Shown: positions 8,051 to 18,121, numbered from the stretch's first letter. The stretch is 64,000 nt of DNA from VAZQ01 sp035293945 (GCA_035293945.1 DATGLV010000030.1:62001-126000), one strand, 5' to 3'. Numbers and translations are program-made. The notes: generated by a model not told the origin, from the sequence alone.

Positions 8051-9400
8051 TCAGACCTCCAGCTCATCATCCGCATAAGCCTCGTCCGCCGATGGAATGG
8101 TATCTTGCATCGTCGCCGTCCTATGCTGAAAAATGAGCCCCAACGCCATCGACGTCAGCACGGTGCTTAGGCTTTTCGTCATGAAGTTGCTTTCAGTGAT
8201 GTTGACGATAAGTATGACGCATAAAATGCCGAACGGAAATATGTTGGTTTGCGACGATTCGGTCGATGTCGTCAGGATCAGGCGAGCGCCACCGAGTAAG
8301 ATCGCTCCATAGGCCAAGACGACGATTGGCGACCCGAAGTAACCAAACTCGAGGAACTTGTCGACGTATCCGTTGTCGACGCTCCATTCCGACAGGTCGG
8401 CGGCGATGTTCGCGCCGAAGCCCCCTCCAAACAAGCTCCAGCCAGAATTGTAGAAGTTCTCCAGGATGATCGGCCAGAAGTCGGCCCGACCGGTAAGATC
8501 GGTCGATTTACCGAGGACTTGCACCACAAAATAGTTGAGAAGGCCGAGCTTGTAAGCGACGCCAACTGCCGCAGCAACGGCCGCAAAGGCCAGGAAGACC
8601 GGTTTGCGCTCCGGAGGCGGAAAGCGGGTCACGATGTGACCGACATATAGGAAGGCCGGCGTTATCACCGAGGCGACAATTCCAGTGGCCGATTGCGTGC
8701 CGGCCAAGCACGTGATGCTGCAGGCGAGAGCGGCGATCAGGAGCGGCAATGGGAAGATCGATGTTCCGTAGAACAGCAAGAGACCGATGGTGAGTCCGGA
8801 AAAATAGCCGAGGCCTTGTTTATGGCTGAAAATACCCCGCCACAGGCCCGCATGCACGGTTTGATATGGGTCGGTAAGTTGGTGAATGGCCACATCCGGG
8901 AAGAGCAGCACCCAAGCGATGCTCAAGATGCACCCCAGCACCATGATCCTCACGGAAAATCGTATGCACTGAAATTGCGGCATCGCGCCGACCATCGTCA
9001 CACCCAACAGGGCGGTCGTCATATAAGTGTTGGCGGTGTGAATGGTCTCGCCGGCATTGCGTGACCATATGGCGGAGAGGAACGCAATTCCGATCAGGAC
9101 CCACATGGGCCAGCATTGAAAAACAAGACTGCGTATTCCGGGACTCGACAGCGCCACGGCAAAAACGAAGATCTCTGAGGCGATGGTCACCACCTGCAGA
9201 ATAGGAGACCCCACCCACATCCCGGTGGTCATGTCCATCGCCAATTGAATGGTGAATGCGGGAAAGGCAAAAACGAGAAAAACCGCGAACAAGAAACGCA
9301 GCGCCGGGTTCGCGGCAGATGATATTTCGGCAGCATCCGGCGCGAAGCGCTGGTCGGACCCGTAACCGACTGCGGTTTCCGGAGAGGGTGCGATGTTCAT
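8051..9400 (-). CDS. O-antigen ligase / Wzy polymerase-like membrane protein
   Basis: The 449-residue protein has ten or more hydrophobic segments. Its large loop, 'GIFSHKQGLGYFSGL', is the H-K-(N/Q)-x-L-G/A signature of the Wzy_C (O-antigen ligase) family, and a second conserved stretch, 'TGRADFWPIILENFYNSGWSLFGGGFG', follows. In a Wzx/Wzy pathway such proteins join lipid-linked repeat units, or transfer them, on the periplasmic face. The ATG at 9400 was preferred over the frame's first start at 9454 because the extra 18 residues are charged and not family-like; neither start has a strong ribosome site. It begins the minus-strand run with two methyltransferases and is divergent from the BY-kinase. 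Polymerase is more likely than ligase in this context, but the two cannot be separated by sequence alone. Confidence 0.8.
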   Translation of the reverse strand: MNIAPSPETAVGYGSDQRFAPDAAEISSAANPALRFLFAVFLVFAFPAFTIQLAMDMTTGMWVGSPILQVVTIASEIFVFAVALSSPGIRSLVFQCWPMWVLIGIAFLSAIWSRNAGETIHTANTYMTTALLGVTMVGAMPQFQCIRFSVRIMVLGCILSIAWVLLFPDVAIHQLTDPYQTVHAGLWRGIFSHKQGLGYFSGLTIGLLLFYGTSIFPLPLLIAALACSITCLAGTQSATGIVASVITPAFLYVGHIVTRFPPPERKPVFLAFAAVAAAVGVAYKLGLLNYFVVQVLGKSTDLTGRADFWPIILENFYNSGWSLFGGGFGANIAADLSEWSVDNGYVDKFLEFGYFGSPIVVLAYGAILLGGARLILTTSTESSQTNIFPFGILCVILIVNITESNFMTKSLSTVLTSMALGLIFQHRTATMQDTIPSADEAYADDELEV

Positions 9401-9936
9401 CTGTCGATTGTCACGAAAGGCCGCGCCTGAGCGACGCCATCCTTCCGTCTCCATCTACCGGGCGCCGCACCCTGGATCAAGAAAACTCAGAACCGCGCAA
9501 AAGCGGGCTCATCGCATCGCATGGTCATCTCGGGATGAAAAGGGAGATTTGAAGCAACCTGAGGCTGGAGACCAATTTTGCGCCGATATCCTTAAATGGA
9601 CCGGGGACCGGGCAAGGCCTGCCGCGCGCATTGAAGGTCCGGGAGCATGCGAAATTCTCCCGATCCCAAAAGTCCTTGCTGGAGGTGGCGCCCTTAACGA
9701 CTTCTGCAGAAGCGGTTCGGGAGGAACCCGTTCCCCCTGGAAGGACATCCAAACGCGTGGTATAAATGTAGCAGCAAGACCAAATGTATCGCGCTCTGGG
9801 AAAGAAGAACAGATGCACCGGGCCACTGAGAGCAAATATACCGGGGCCGGATTTTCGCATTTGATCGTTACGGACCGGTGGGTGGCCGGCGACTACATAG
9901 GTTAACAAGTGCTCCCACAGTATAGTCCGCAGCTCA
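9401..9936. other. Divergent intergenic region between Wzy-like and BY-kinase genes
   Basis: These 536 bp must hold the promoters for both directions. Open frames here on both strands have no family features. The stretch around 9750-9910 is somewhat AT-richer and is the likely kinase promoter. Confidence 0.5.
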
Positions 9937-12189
9937 ATGCTTGATGTAGGTAAAAACTATAGAATCTCACCACCGGTATCCGGCTTCGGCGGCTCCCCAC
10001 AGGGCTCGCCGGGCCAGTACATTGAAATTGCACTTGGCTATCTGAAAAGACAGTTCAAGGTCGTCCTTTTTACGATTGTCGCAACCACAAGTTGCATGAT
10101 CGGATATCTCCTGGTAGCGCCGGCAAACTACAAGGCCACCGCGACCGTGGGGATTGATTCGGCAAAGTTCTCCCTGTTCCAGCCGGTCGGCGAGGTGTCG
10201 ATCGATTCATCAGCGGCAGTTGAAAGCCAGCTTGAGTTTGTGCGCTCCGAGAGGATCGCGCTCCAAGTCATCAAGAACCTCCACCTTGCGGACCAGGTGC
10301 CGCCGCAGAGTGGCGGCGGCCTGTGGGGCGCGCTGTTCGGGCGACGCGAGCCGCCGACCGAGTTCGAGTACACGCGGGAACTGTTGGCAGCCATCGAGAA
10401 GCACTTGACGGTCAAACGTCTCGGAATCGCCTGGGTGTTCGAGATCAGTTACGAGGCCACCGATCCCAACCGTGCCGCCGAAATGGCCAATGCGGTGGCT
10501 GATGCCTACATCGCCGACCAATTGGAGGCCAAGTATCAGGCCACTCGGCAGGCGAGCGCGTGGTTGGAGGGCCGGATCAAGGAGGTCCGCGAGCAGAACT
10601 TGGCTGCGCAGAATGCGGTGGTCGAATACAAGGCCAAGAATAACATCATCGATGCCGGCGGCAGGCTCGTTAGCGATCAGCAGCTGGGCGAGCTCAATAC
10701 GCAATTGGCAACCGCACGCGGACAGGCTTCCGACGCAAAGGCCAAGCTGGACCGGGTCAACGCGGTGGTGCAGTCAACCTCGGCTGGAGGCTCAAGCGAA
10801 TTCGTGACCGATGTCGTGCTCAACGACACGATCGGGAAGCTGCGCTCACAGCTTGTCGACCTTACCAACAAGGAAAGCGATTGGTCGACGAAGTTCGGCG
10901 CCAACAACGTCGCTGTGGTGAATCTCCGGACGCAAATCTCCCAGGTTCGCTCGGCGATCCTGGATGAGCTGCATCGCGTGGCCGAATCTTCCAAGAGCGA
11001 CTACGATCTGGCGCTGAAGAAGGAGAAGAACCTCGAGGACCAGGTCGCACAAGCGATCGCTCGAACAGAAGCTTTGAACCGCGCGCAGGTGACCTTGCGT
11101 CAGCTGCAGGATACGGCCACCGCCTCAAAAGACCTGTACGACAACCTGAACAAGCGGTACATGGAATCGGTCGAACAACAATCGAATCCTGTTTCCGAAG
11201 CCAGAATACTCACCCGCGCAGTGCGCCCCCTCGACAGGGACTACAAATCGACCTTCAAGATCCTTGCGGTAATCTTCGCCAGCGGAATGTCGATCGGGCT
11301 TGGGATCGCGGCTGTGCGTGAATTTGCTGATGGCGTGTTTCGCACGGTCAGCCAGGTCGAGCGGCGACTGCGATTGAACTGCATCACCCTCGTGCCCCGC
11401 TGGGATCCGAGCGAAGCGCACTACCGGCCGCCGGACGGGAGAGCTCTGGCCAAGGCGAGGACGATTGAACAGACCGAGAGCCCGGCTTGGGCCGTGCCGT
11501 ACGCGCCTCTATCAAGCTACGCTGAAGCCATGCGTTCGATAAAGCTCGCCATCGACCTGAGCGGAATCGTCAAAGCTTCCAGGGTTATCGGCCTGACATC
11601 GTCGCTGCCGCGCGAGGGGAAATCCACAATAGCGGCGTCGTTGGCCCTCACCATGGGAAGGGCCGGCGCCCGGGTAATTTTGCTCGATTTCGATCTTCGA
11701 AACCCGGCATTGACGCGGATGTTGGCGCCGAATGCGCCGGCCGGGCTCCTTGAGGTGCTGTCCGGAAAAGTGACGCTGGCGGACGCGGCCTGGAGAGACG
11801 AGTCCGAGACCTTGCTGTTTCTGCCGGCAGTCATCAAGTCGCGTTTTGTGCAGAGCAATGAAATAATGGCTGCGCAAGCCACGAAGATGCTTCTCGACCG
11901 CCTGCGCGAGGAATACGAGTACGTCATCGTTGACTTGCCGCCGCTTGCTCCGGTCGTTGACACAAGGGCGACGACGCATTTGATCGATTCCTACCTCTTC
12001 ATCATCGAGTGGGGAGAGACAAAAACCGATGTCGTTGAACATGCGCTGAGCAGAGCGCCGGGTATTTCCGAGCGCGTGCTCGGCGCTGTGCTCAACAAGG
12101 TGGACATGAAGCAAATCGATAAATATGACGTAAAGAACGGCAGTTATTACACCAACAAGCACTACGCACAGTATGGCTACACTCAGTGA
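9937..12189 (+). CDS. Polysaccharide chain-length regulator and tyrosine autokinase (Wzc/ExoP type BY-kinase)
   Basis: The 750-residue protein has a Wzz-type N-terminal part with a membrane segment near residues 38-60. A long periplasmic coiled-coil region (about 200-420) and a second membrane segment near 432-455 follow. The cytoplasmic kinase domain has Walker A 'SSLPREGKST' (Lys562), Walker A' 'LLDFDLRNP' (Asp584/586) and Walker B 'YVIVDLPP' (Asp666). The C-terminal 20 residues hold six tyrosines ('KY', 'SYY', 'HY', 'QYGY'), the autophosphorylation cluster of BY-kinases. It controls polymerisation and export together with Wzy and Wza (41911-43128). No low-molecular-weight tyrosine phosphatase (Wzb type) is visible; a PPP-type phosphatase is at 40040-40771. 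The C-T-TE gene begins 234 bp downstream. Confidence 0.92.
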   Translation: MLDVGKNYRISPPVSGFGGSPQGSPGQYIEIALGYLKRQFKVVLFTIVATTSCMIGYLLVAPANYKATATVGIDSAKFSLFQPVGEVSIDSSAAVESQLEFVRSERIALQVIKNLHLADQVPPQSGGGLWGALFGRREPPTEFEYTRELLAAIEKHLTVKRLGIAWVFEISYEATDPNRAAEMANAVADAYIADQLEAKYQATRQASAWLEGRIKEVREQNLAAQNAVVEYKAKNNIIDAGGRLVSDQQLGELNTQLATARGQASDAKAKLDRVNAVVQSTSAGGSSEFVTDVVLNDTIGKLRSQLVDLTNKESDWSTKFGANNVAVVNLRTQISQVRSAILDELHRVAESSKSDYDLALKKEKNLEDQVAQAIARTEALNRAQVTLRQLQDTATASKDLYDNLNKRYMESVEQQSNPVSEARILTRAVRPLDRDYKSTFKILAVIFASGMSIGLGIAAVREFADGVFRTVSQVERRLRLNCITLVPRWDPSEAHYRPPDGRALAKARTIEQTESPAWAVPYAPLSSYAEAMRSIKLAIDLSGIVKASRVIGLTSSLPREGKSTIAASLALTMGRAGARVILLDFDLRNPALTRMLAPNAPAGLLEVLSGKVTLADAAWRDESETLLFLPAVIKSRFVQSNEIMAAQATKMLLDRLREEYEYVIVDLPPLAPVVDTRATTHLIDSYLFIIEWGETKTDVVEHALSRAPGISERVLGAVLNKVDMKQIDKYDVKNGSYYTNKHYAQYGYTQ

Positions 12190-12404
12190 TGGCGGGGCGC
12201 ACTCATACCAGTGGGGTCAATTGCCCGCACGCATAAGAACGAGAGTTAGCGTGGCTGTCTCTCTCAGCTTGAATTCTTTGCGGACTCATTGCCCGCCAGC
12301 ATGTATATGGCGAATTTCTATCTGGTCGTGCACGCGTGGACTCGCACCTCAAGGTTCTAATTACGGGAAAACTACCAAAAATATCGATTCTGCGGGTATT
12401 AAAA

Positions 12405-12421
12405 GCGGTATAGGATACCGC
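12405..12421 (+). promoter_or_regulatory. Hairpin enclosing the ribosome-binding site of the C-T-TE gene
   Basis: GCGGTAT (12405-12411) and ATACCGC (12415-12421) form a perfect 7-bp stem around the loop AGG, which together with the next base gives the only Shine-Dalgarno-like AGGA before the ATG at 12424. Folding of the leader would therefore hide or expose the ribosome site. Whether it regulates translation is inference. Confidence 0.45.
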
Positions 12422-12423
12422 AA

Positions 12424-14991
12424 ATGGCTACATTGGATTCGACACAGGGCGGTACACATCCCGCGGCCGCGCCAAAGCGGTCCGATGCAAGTTTGTTTCC
12501 AGGCGACACAGCGCCGGCCCCGTTAAGCCCCGCCTCCGAAGGCGAAGAGGGGTCGAACGGAGACGACACATACCAATTACCCGCGAGCGTCGCCCAGCTC
12601 AGATTTTGGCATCTTTCGCGGGTCATGCCGGACAGTGCGGCCTTTAACATGCCGGCAACCGTCCGCATCTTCGGCCCCCTGTCCGCCGAGACGCTCGAAA
12701 AGAGCATGCAAACAATCGTCGATCGGCACGAGAGTTTGCGAACCAGATTCAAAGACATCGAGGGCGAACTGGTCCAGCTGATCTCTGCTCGGGCTCCCTT
12801 CGCGCTGCTGATCACCGATCTTCAAGATGTTCCTGCGGAAGGGCGAGAGGATGCCCTGATGACCTTGTTGCGCGAGGATGCGCAGCGTCCGTTCAGCTTG
12901 GAGTTGGGGTCCTTGCTCCGCGTGCGCCTGTTCCGCTTGGCTGCTGATGATCACGTGCTCATCGTCACGCTGCACCACATCATCTCAGATGGCTGGTCAC
13001 AGGGTATCCTGCAACGCGAGCTGTGGACCATATACGAAGCAATCCGGAACGGTAGGCCGCCCGATCTCCCGCCTTTGCCGATCCAATACTCGGATTTTGC
13101 GGTTTGGCAGAAAGACTGGCTGGCGTCCGAGGAGGCATCGGCGCAACTCGCGTTTTGGATGCAATCGCTTGCCGGCCCGCTGCCCGTATTGGATTTCCCG
13201 ACCGATCACATCCCGGGACAACGGTCCAACCTGCTTGGTTCGGTCGAGACCTTGACGCTGCCGGATGACCTGATCCGCCGCCTCAGGCGCTTGGGTCAGT
13301 CGTCGCATGCTACGATGTTCATGGTCATGGCAGCGGCCTTCGCCATAATGCTGGAACGCTACACGGATCAACAGAAGCTGACGATAGGGTCGCCGGCGGC
13401 CAATCGAAACTCGCAAACCGAGTCGATTATCGGTCCATTCTCCGGACCGATGGCTCTTCGGATAGACCTGTCCGGCAACCCTACCGCTCGCGCGGCCGTC
13501 CAAAATCTCAGCGAAGTGACGATGAAGGCGCTGGATCATGCCGGGTTTCCGTTCGAGCTCCTCTTGGATCAGCTCAAGGTGCGGTCGGTGCGCGGGCGAA
13601 ATCCTCTTTTTCAGTTCTACTTCATGTACCAAACCGCGTTTCTGCAACAGCGTGAGATCGCAGGCCTTCGCATACTGCCTTTGGCAGGCATCAGTGTAGG
13701 AACACCCTTCGAAATTCAGCTGGCGATCATCGAGCGGAACGATGGGGTGCGTGCCAACCTCGAATATGATCGAGGCCTTTTCGAGCCGGACTCCATCCGC
13801 AGCATTCTGTCTTATTATCTGTCTGTATTGGAGGAAATGGCGGCAAACCCGGACCGGCGTCTTTCGGAAATAGCTCTTCCGAGCCTCCCGCGACGGCCGA
13901 CCCAGGCGGCGGAATCCTTAGATTCACAGCACGAGCTCGTAGCTCCAAGGAGCGCGGTCGAGGCCAAGCTGGCGGAGATGTGGAAGCGGCTTTTCGACCT
14001 TCCGAGCGTCGGTGTTTGCGACGATTTTTTTGATCTCGGAGGCCACTCTCTGATGGCGGCAAAGCTCATTACCATGATTGAGAGCGAATTCCAGGTCCGC
14101 CTGGACCTCTCCAATTTGCTGGTCGCCCGCACGATCGAGAAGCTCGCGGAGATGCTGCAGAATGATCACAGCGGTCCCCGCTCCGCCATTGTGCCGCTTC
14201 GGCAGCTCGGAACGAAGGTTCCGCTATTTTGCGTACATGGTGGCGGCGGCCATGTCTTGAGCTATCAGGAGCTGGCCGATGCGCTTCCGACCGATCAGCC
14301 GGTATATGGGTTGTCTGCGCCCGAGTTGGATGGCGCCCTCGAGTCGATGTCGGTCGAGCAGCTGGCGGCGCTCTATAACCGCGAGATCCGTCGCCTTCAA
14401 CCGCGTGGTCCCTATCGACTGTGCGGGTATTCTTTCGGCGGGCTGGTGGCTTTCCAGATGGCCGCGCAGCTGATCGAGGCCGGGGAAGATGTTGCCGTCC
14501 TGGTCATGCTAGACACTGGAAATTTGGATTATTATCGAAACCTTCCAACCACGGATTGGATCCGATTCTGGACTACTGTGGCCATCGACCGGGCCAGGCG
14601 ATACTACCGCCGTTTGGCTGATCGCAGGTTCGACGTAGCGCTATCCGCTGCATTCTACTTTGTAAGAAAGAACGTCAGGCTATGGCTATGGTCGATCGCC
14701 CAACGCGTGTTCCGGGTTGCAAATCGACCGATGCCGCGCCCCCTGCGCGACAATCTGACAATGTTCAAGCGCGTGGCATCGTCTTACAAGCCACGGCCGA
14801 TCAAGGCGCGCGTGATCCTTTTTCGTGCGATGGAACGCGATCCCGAGTACAGCCACAACAAGGTTCTCGGCTGGGACTTGGTCGCCGAAAAGGGCGTGGC
14901 GGTCCACTACGTCCCAGGCGATCACTTATCCTTCTTGCGCCAACCCTATGTCGACAAGCTGGCTGGAGAATTGAACAAATACCTCGTCTGA
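12424..14991 (+). CDS. NRPS protein: condensation - carrier - thioesterase (C-T-TE), no adenylation domain
   Basis: The 855-residue protein has, in order: an acidic Pro/Ala-rich leader (1-48); a condensation domain (about 50-490) with the intact HHxxxDG motif (HHIISDG, His184-Gly190); a peptidyl carrier domain (about 508-580) with 'FFDLGGHSL', the phosphopantetheine Ser being Ser542; and an alpha/beta-hydrolase thioesterase (about 595-855) with GYSFG (Ser670), 'VMLDTG' (Asp697) and 'PGDHLSFL' (His834), a complete triad. No A domain is present, so its carrier must be loaded in trans or must receive the chain only for release. It is the only TE in the window and so the likely terminal protein of the assembly line encoded on the opposite strand at 18182-29655. 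It lies between the BY-kinase and an alpha/beta hydrolase, both on the same strand. Confidence 0.9.
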   Translation: MATLDSTQGGTHPAAAPKRSDASLFPGDTAPAPLSPASEGEEGSNGDDTYQLPASVAQLRFWHLSRVMPDSAAFNMPATVRIFGPLSAETLEKSMQTIVDRHESLRTRFKDIEGELVQLISARAPFALLITDLQDVPAEGREDALMTLLREDAQRPFSLELGSLLRVRLFRLAADDHVLIVTLHHIISDGWSQGILQRELWTIYEAIRNGRPPDLPPLPIQYSDFAVWQKDWLASEEASAQLAFWMQSLAGPLPVLDFPTDHIPGQRSNLLGSVETLTLPDDLIRRLRRLGQSSHATMFMVMAAAFAIMLERYTDQQKLTIGSPAANRNSQTESIIGPFSGPMALRIDLSGNPTARAAVQNLSEVTMKALDHAGFPFELLLDQLKVRSVRGRNPLFQFYFMYQTAFLQQREIAGLRILPLAGISVGTPFEIQLAIIERNDGVRANLEYDRGLFEPDSIRSILSYYLSVLEEMAANPDRRLSEIALPSLPRRPTQAAESLDSQHELVAPRSAVEAKLAEMWKRLFDLPSVGVCDDFFDLGGHSLMAAKLITMIESEFQVRLDLSNLLVARTIEKLAEMLQNDHSGPRSAIVPLRQLGTKVPLFCVHGGGGHVLSYQELADALPTDQPVYGLSAPELDGALESMSVEQLAALYNREIRRLQPRGPYRLCGYSFGGLVAFQMAAQLIEAGEDVAVLVMLDTGNLDYYRNLPTTDWIRFWTTVAIDRARRYYRRLADRRFDVALSAAFYFVRKNVRLWLWSIAQRVFRVANRPMPRPLRDNLTMFKRVASSYKPRPIKARVILFRAMERDPEYSHNKVLGWDLVAEKGVAVHYVPGDHLSFLRQPYVDKLAGELNKYLV

Positions 14992-15045
14992 TCTACCAGA
15001 TTCCGACAGGTGTTGGCAGGAGGCTCGAAGCGAGGGAGTAGGTTT

Positions 15046-16482
15046 GTGCGAATCTTGGAGCTGTCTGTCGTCATCGGTGTCCTTGCCTATATTATTCGCC
15101 TTCTTTCACCCTCGCCCGGCATTTTTTCTTGGTTGAACTTCATTCCACTGCTGTGCCTGCCTGTTCTCGGGCTGCACCTGATCTTGGAAGGCTATAGATG
15201 GCAGATGGCGCCGGCGTATTTGCTGGTCTTTATGTCGGCCATGTACGCGTTTGCACCACAGCTCAAGGATGTTCAGCTGCAGTACTTCGCCGGCCTTCTC
15301 GCTTTAGGTGTCCTCGGCGTGGCGATCGTATTGAGCACGGTGTTTCCCGTGTTTCAATTGCCTGGTCCCACGGGACCCTATTCCGTGGGAACGCAAATTC
15401 GGCGCCTCGTGGACACTCACAGACGAGAACCTGCCGATCCGGGCAGCAATCGAGAGCTTATGGTCCAAATTTGGTATCCGGCGGAGCCGTCGGCTCGTGG
15501 AAAACAGGCTTTCTATCGGGAGCGTGCCAGCACGACAGCGAGCGATGCTCGGTTCGCACTGGTCGAGACGCATTCAATCGTCGACGCGCCGATCGTGGCG
15601 GTCCCGACACGCCTTCCGCTCTTGTTGTACACGCCTTCATGGGATGGGATGCGGACGGAAAACACGGTGCACGCGGAAGATCTCGCCAGTCACGGCTACA
15701 TTGTGGTTGGAATTGATCATCCTTACAGCTCGCTTGCCACGGTCTTTCCGGACGGCCGAGTGATCAGAACGAAATTGGTGGACGAGGATTTCTTCTCTTC
15801 CGAAGCTGCATATGCAGAATTCTTGCACACCGCCGAAGCAGAGATAAGGCTACGAGCAGACGATGCAAGATTTGTGCTGGACGAGCTTGAGAAGCTTGAC
15901 GCAGACGATCCGAAAGGGCTGCTGGGTGGTCGTGTGGATCTCGCTCGCGCAGGCATTTTCGGCTTCTCCCTGGGTGCCGGGGCTGCAGCGCAAGCGTGTT
16001 GGCTAGATCGGCGATTCAAGGCCTGCGTCAACCTGGATGGAATGATGGCAGGCGAATCCTCCCGGCAAGGGGCTGTGGCTCCGTTCTTTATCATTAGCGA
16101 GCCGGAGCCACCTGCCCCGGAGAGCTTTCCCAATGGCAAGCAGGCGGAACTCCGAGAGATGGCATTTGAACGCGAGCAATACCTACAAATGCGAAAATTG
16201 ATGTCGGCCTACGGAGGCAGCTGGCTGACGATAACAGGCTCCGAGCACTTCAATTTCTCGGACTACGCTTTCTCGTCCCCGCTTCGAAGGTTCAGTAACT
16301 CAGGACCGGTGGGGGCGGAGAACGCAAGTCGGCTCGTTGGTCGATATATGCTGGCCTTCTTCAACTTGCATCTAATGGACCTTGATGACCGGGTTCTTGA
16401 TCCGCAGTCCCCGCATGCGCCTGAGGCCCGGCTTGAAGACTGGAAGCCGCGGACAGACGAACGGCGATTTCATTCAGGTTAG
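15046..16482 (+). CDS. Membrane-anchored alpha/beta hydrolase, PAF-acetylhydrolase-like
   Basis: The N-terminus has four or five hydrophobic segments (residues about 1-105). A hydrolase domain follows, with 'VQIWYPAE', 'HGYIVVGIDHPYSS' (oxyanion-side strand), GFSLGAG (nucleophile Ser), 'ACVNLDGMM' (Asp) and 'ITGSEHFNFSDYAF' (His). This is the pattern of the platelet-activating-factor acetylhydrolase isoform II / dienelactone hydrolase superfamily. The GTG at 15046 is chosen because GAGGGAG lies 7 nt upstream; an earlier GTG at 15010 lacks one. It follows the C-T-TE gene by 54 bp on the same strand and is probably co-transcribed. It could remove an acyl group or release or transfer the NRPS product at the membrane, but the substrate is unknown. 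Confidence 0.75.
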   Translation: MRILELSVVIGVLAYIIRLLSPSPGIFSWLNFIPLLCLPVLGLHLILEGYRWQMAPAYLLVFMSAMYAFAPQLKDVQLQYFAGLLALGVLGVAIVLSTVFPVFQLPGPTGPYSVGTQIRRLVDTHRREPADPGSNRELMVQIWYPAEPSARGKQAFYRERASTTASDARFALVETHSIVDAPIVAVPTRLPLLLYTPSWDGMRTENTVHAEDLASHGYIVVGIDHPYSSLATVFPDGRVIRTKLVDEDFFSSEAAYAEFLHTAEAEIRLRADDARFVLDELEKLDADDPKGLLGGRVDLARAGIFGFSLGAGAAAQACWLDRRFKACVNLDGMMAGESSRQGAVAPFFIISEPEPPAPESFPNGKQAELREMAFEREQYLQMRKLMSAYGGSWLTITGSEHFNFSDYAFSSPLRRFSNSGPVGAENASRLVGRYMLAFFNLHLMDLDDRVLDPQSPHAPEARLEDWKPRTDERRFHSG

Positions 16483-16825
16483 AAGTCCCCGACTTGCTGT
16501 AAAGCCCGGCTGCCGGGCACAACGACATCGGACCGGCGGCGCATGGCCGGGAATATATCAGGCGCGGACGTGCATTGGGTCGGGTTGCAGAGCAGCGGCG
16601 CGTGGGCCGATGGGAAGGTCAGCGCGGCTTCCGCCCATCAAGTTGTCAAACACAGCCAGGCGTTGCATCGCGATTTCGAGGGATTGTTCCTCGCGGCCTG
16701 GACCTCCGACCAACGCGGAGATGCCCTTTAATCAGACTTTGTGGCAAAGAATTATCAGATTAGGGTTGGATCACAGGAGTCTCAGGAGCCTTCTAATTTA
16801 ACTTGGGTGCCAGAAAATCCTCAAA
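16483..16825. other. Intergenic, no gene seen
   Basis: These 343 bp hold a short frame (16543-16731) that I cannot support. The last 90 bp are AT-rich and probably carry the promoter of the flippase at 16826. Confidence 0.5.
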
Positions 16826-18121
16826 ATGTTCAATCTTGAAGACATTGTAGATTTTGTTCGGCCCAGGCTCCCCTCCTTGCGACTGCTTATCGGATCCACC
16901 GGCAGCCTTTTGACCGGCCTTGTGGCCCAAGCATTGGGTTTCGTCATCCTCGCACGGTCTCTCGGAACGCTACAATTTGGTCACCTGATGACAATTACGG
17001 CGTTGACCACCCTTGCCAACGCTTGGTGTGGGTTTGGCGCCGGGGAGGTATTGCGCCGCCTGGTCAGCCGGGACCCTTCTGCCTACCGGGAAGCGCTCGG
17101 TCATACAGCCTTGATGATCCTTGCCTCGGGAGCCACGCTGACCGCCCTGCTGCTCGGTGGCATGATCCCGTTCATGCCAACTGCAGCAAACCCCTTGGAG
17201 AACCTGCAAATACTGATTTGCCTTGTTCCCATAAACGTGATTGTCCCCTCGTATATCAATCTCGTGGAAAATATCTTCTTGGCACGCGGTGATTTTGCTC
17301 GTGCCAACTTGGTGGCCGGAGGATCCGGAGTTGTACGCGCGCTTGCTGCAATTGTGGCATGCGGCGTTTTCCGCGTCGTTACATTGAGGGGCTGGGCCAT
17401 ATGGTGGGCCGGGACCCACGTCTGCATGTGCGTCGTCTGCCTTGCGGCTACCTATCGTTACGGCAGCCCTCGCTGGCGCGTTCTTCCACGAGAGATATGG
17501 CTCGGGGGCAATCTCGCGCTCTCGAATTTCCTCATCATGCTTCGCCAAAACATCGATGTACTCGTTTTGAGCGCAGTCATGACATCGGATTTCGTAGGCG
17601 TGTATGGGGCCGGCCGACGCCTTATAACGGCCGCCCTCGTCGTGCCCGGGTCCTTCGATCGGGTCGTCTATAGTAACCTTTCCATCGCCGGGAAGCATGG
17701 CCCCTCCGCCACTCTGCAACTGGCGAAGCGGTACCTCGTGTACTCGCTTGCCCTTAGCGGGGCGACAAGCCTGCTCATCTTTTTGGTTGCCCCGCTTACG
17801 CCCCTGATATTCGGAGTGGCCTTCACGCAGACCGCGGAGGTTATTCGTATCCTGTCTTGGACCGTCGTCTCGACGGCAGTGCAGTTTGTCGCGTTCGACG
17901 CAATCAACGCTGCCGAGCGCCATCGGATCTCCACCATTGTGAGCGGCGTTGCGAACGCCGCCGGTGCCGCCATGGTGGCCGGGCTGGGAGCCGCTTATGG
18001 GATTATTGGCGTCTACGCCGCCCTTTATTTGTCGGATGTCTCCAGGGGCGCCGCCCTGTGGTCGGCTCTCATCTTGATGGCGCGCCGGCAAGATCGACCG
18101 ACCAACCAAGACAGCGGCTAA
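16826..18121 (+). CDS. Polysaccharide flippase, Wzx/MOP superfamily (paralog 1)
   Basis: The 431-residue protein has about twelve to fourteen hydrophobic segments and the N-terminal pattern of lipid-linked oligosaccharide flippases: 'STGSLLTGLVAQALGFVILARSLGTLQFGHLM...FGAGEVLRRLVSRD'. It aligns along most of its length with the flippase at 32758-34041: both have 'LARSLGT', 'W(C)xFGxGE', 'GRR' or 'ARR' segments and 'FDA(I/L)NAAE'. Such proteins move undecaprenyl-linked repeat units across the inner membrane. The gene ends 60 bp from the convergent free condensation-domain gene. Having two related flippases in one locus is unusual; one may serve a differently decorated unit or another lipid-linked molecule. 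The family call is firm; the substrate is not known. Confidence 0.85.
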   Translation: MFNLEDIVDFVRPRLPSLRLLIGSTGSLLTGLVAQALGFVILARSLGTLQFGHLMTITALTTLANAWCGFGAGEVLRRLVSRDPSAYREALGHTALMILASGATLTALLLGGMIPFMPTAANPLENLQILICLVPINVIVPSYINLVENIFLARGDFARANLVAGGSGVVRALAAIVACGVFRVVTLRGWAIWWAGTHVCMCVVCLAATYRYGSPRWRVLPREIWLGGNLALSNFLIMLRQNIDVLVLSAVMTSDFVGVYGAGRRLITAALVVPGSFDRVVYSNLSIAGKHGPSATLQLAKRYLVYSLALSGATSLLIFLVAPLTPLIFGVAFTQTAEVIRILSWTVVSTAVQFVAFDAINAAERHRISTIVSGVANAAGAAMVAGLGAAYGIIGVYAALYLSDVSRGAALWSALILMARRQDRPTNQDSG

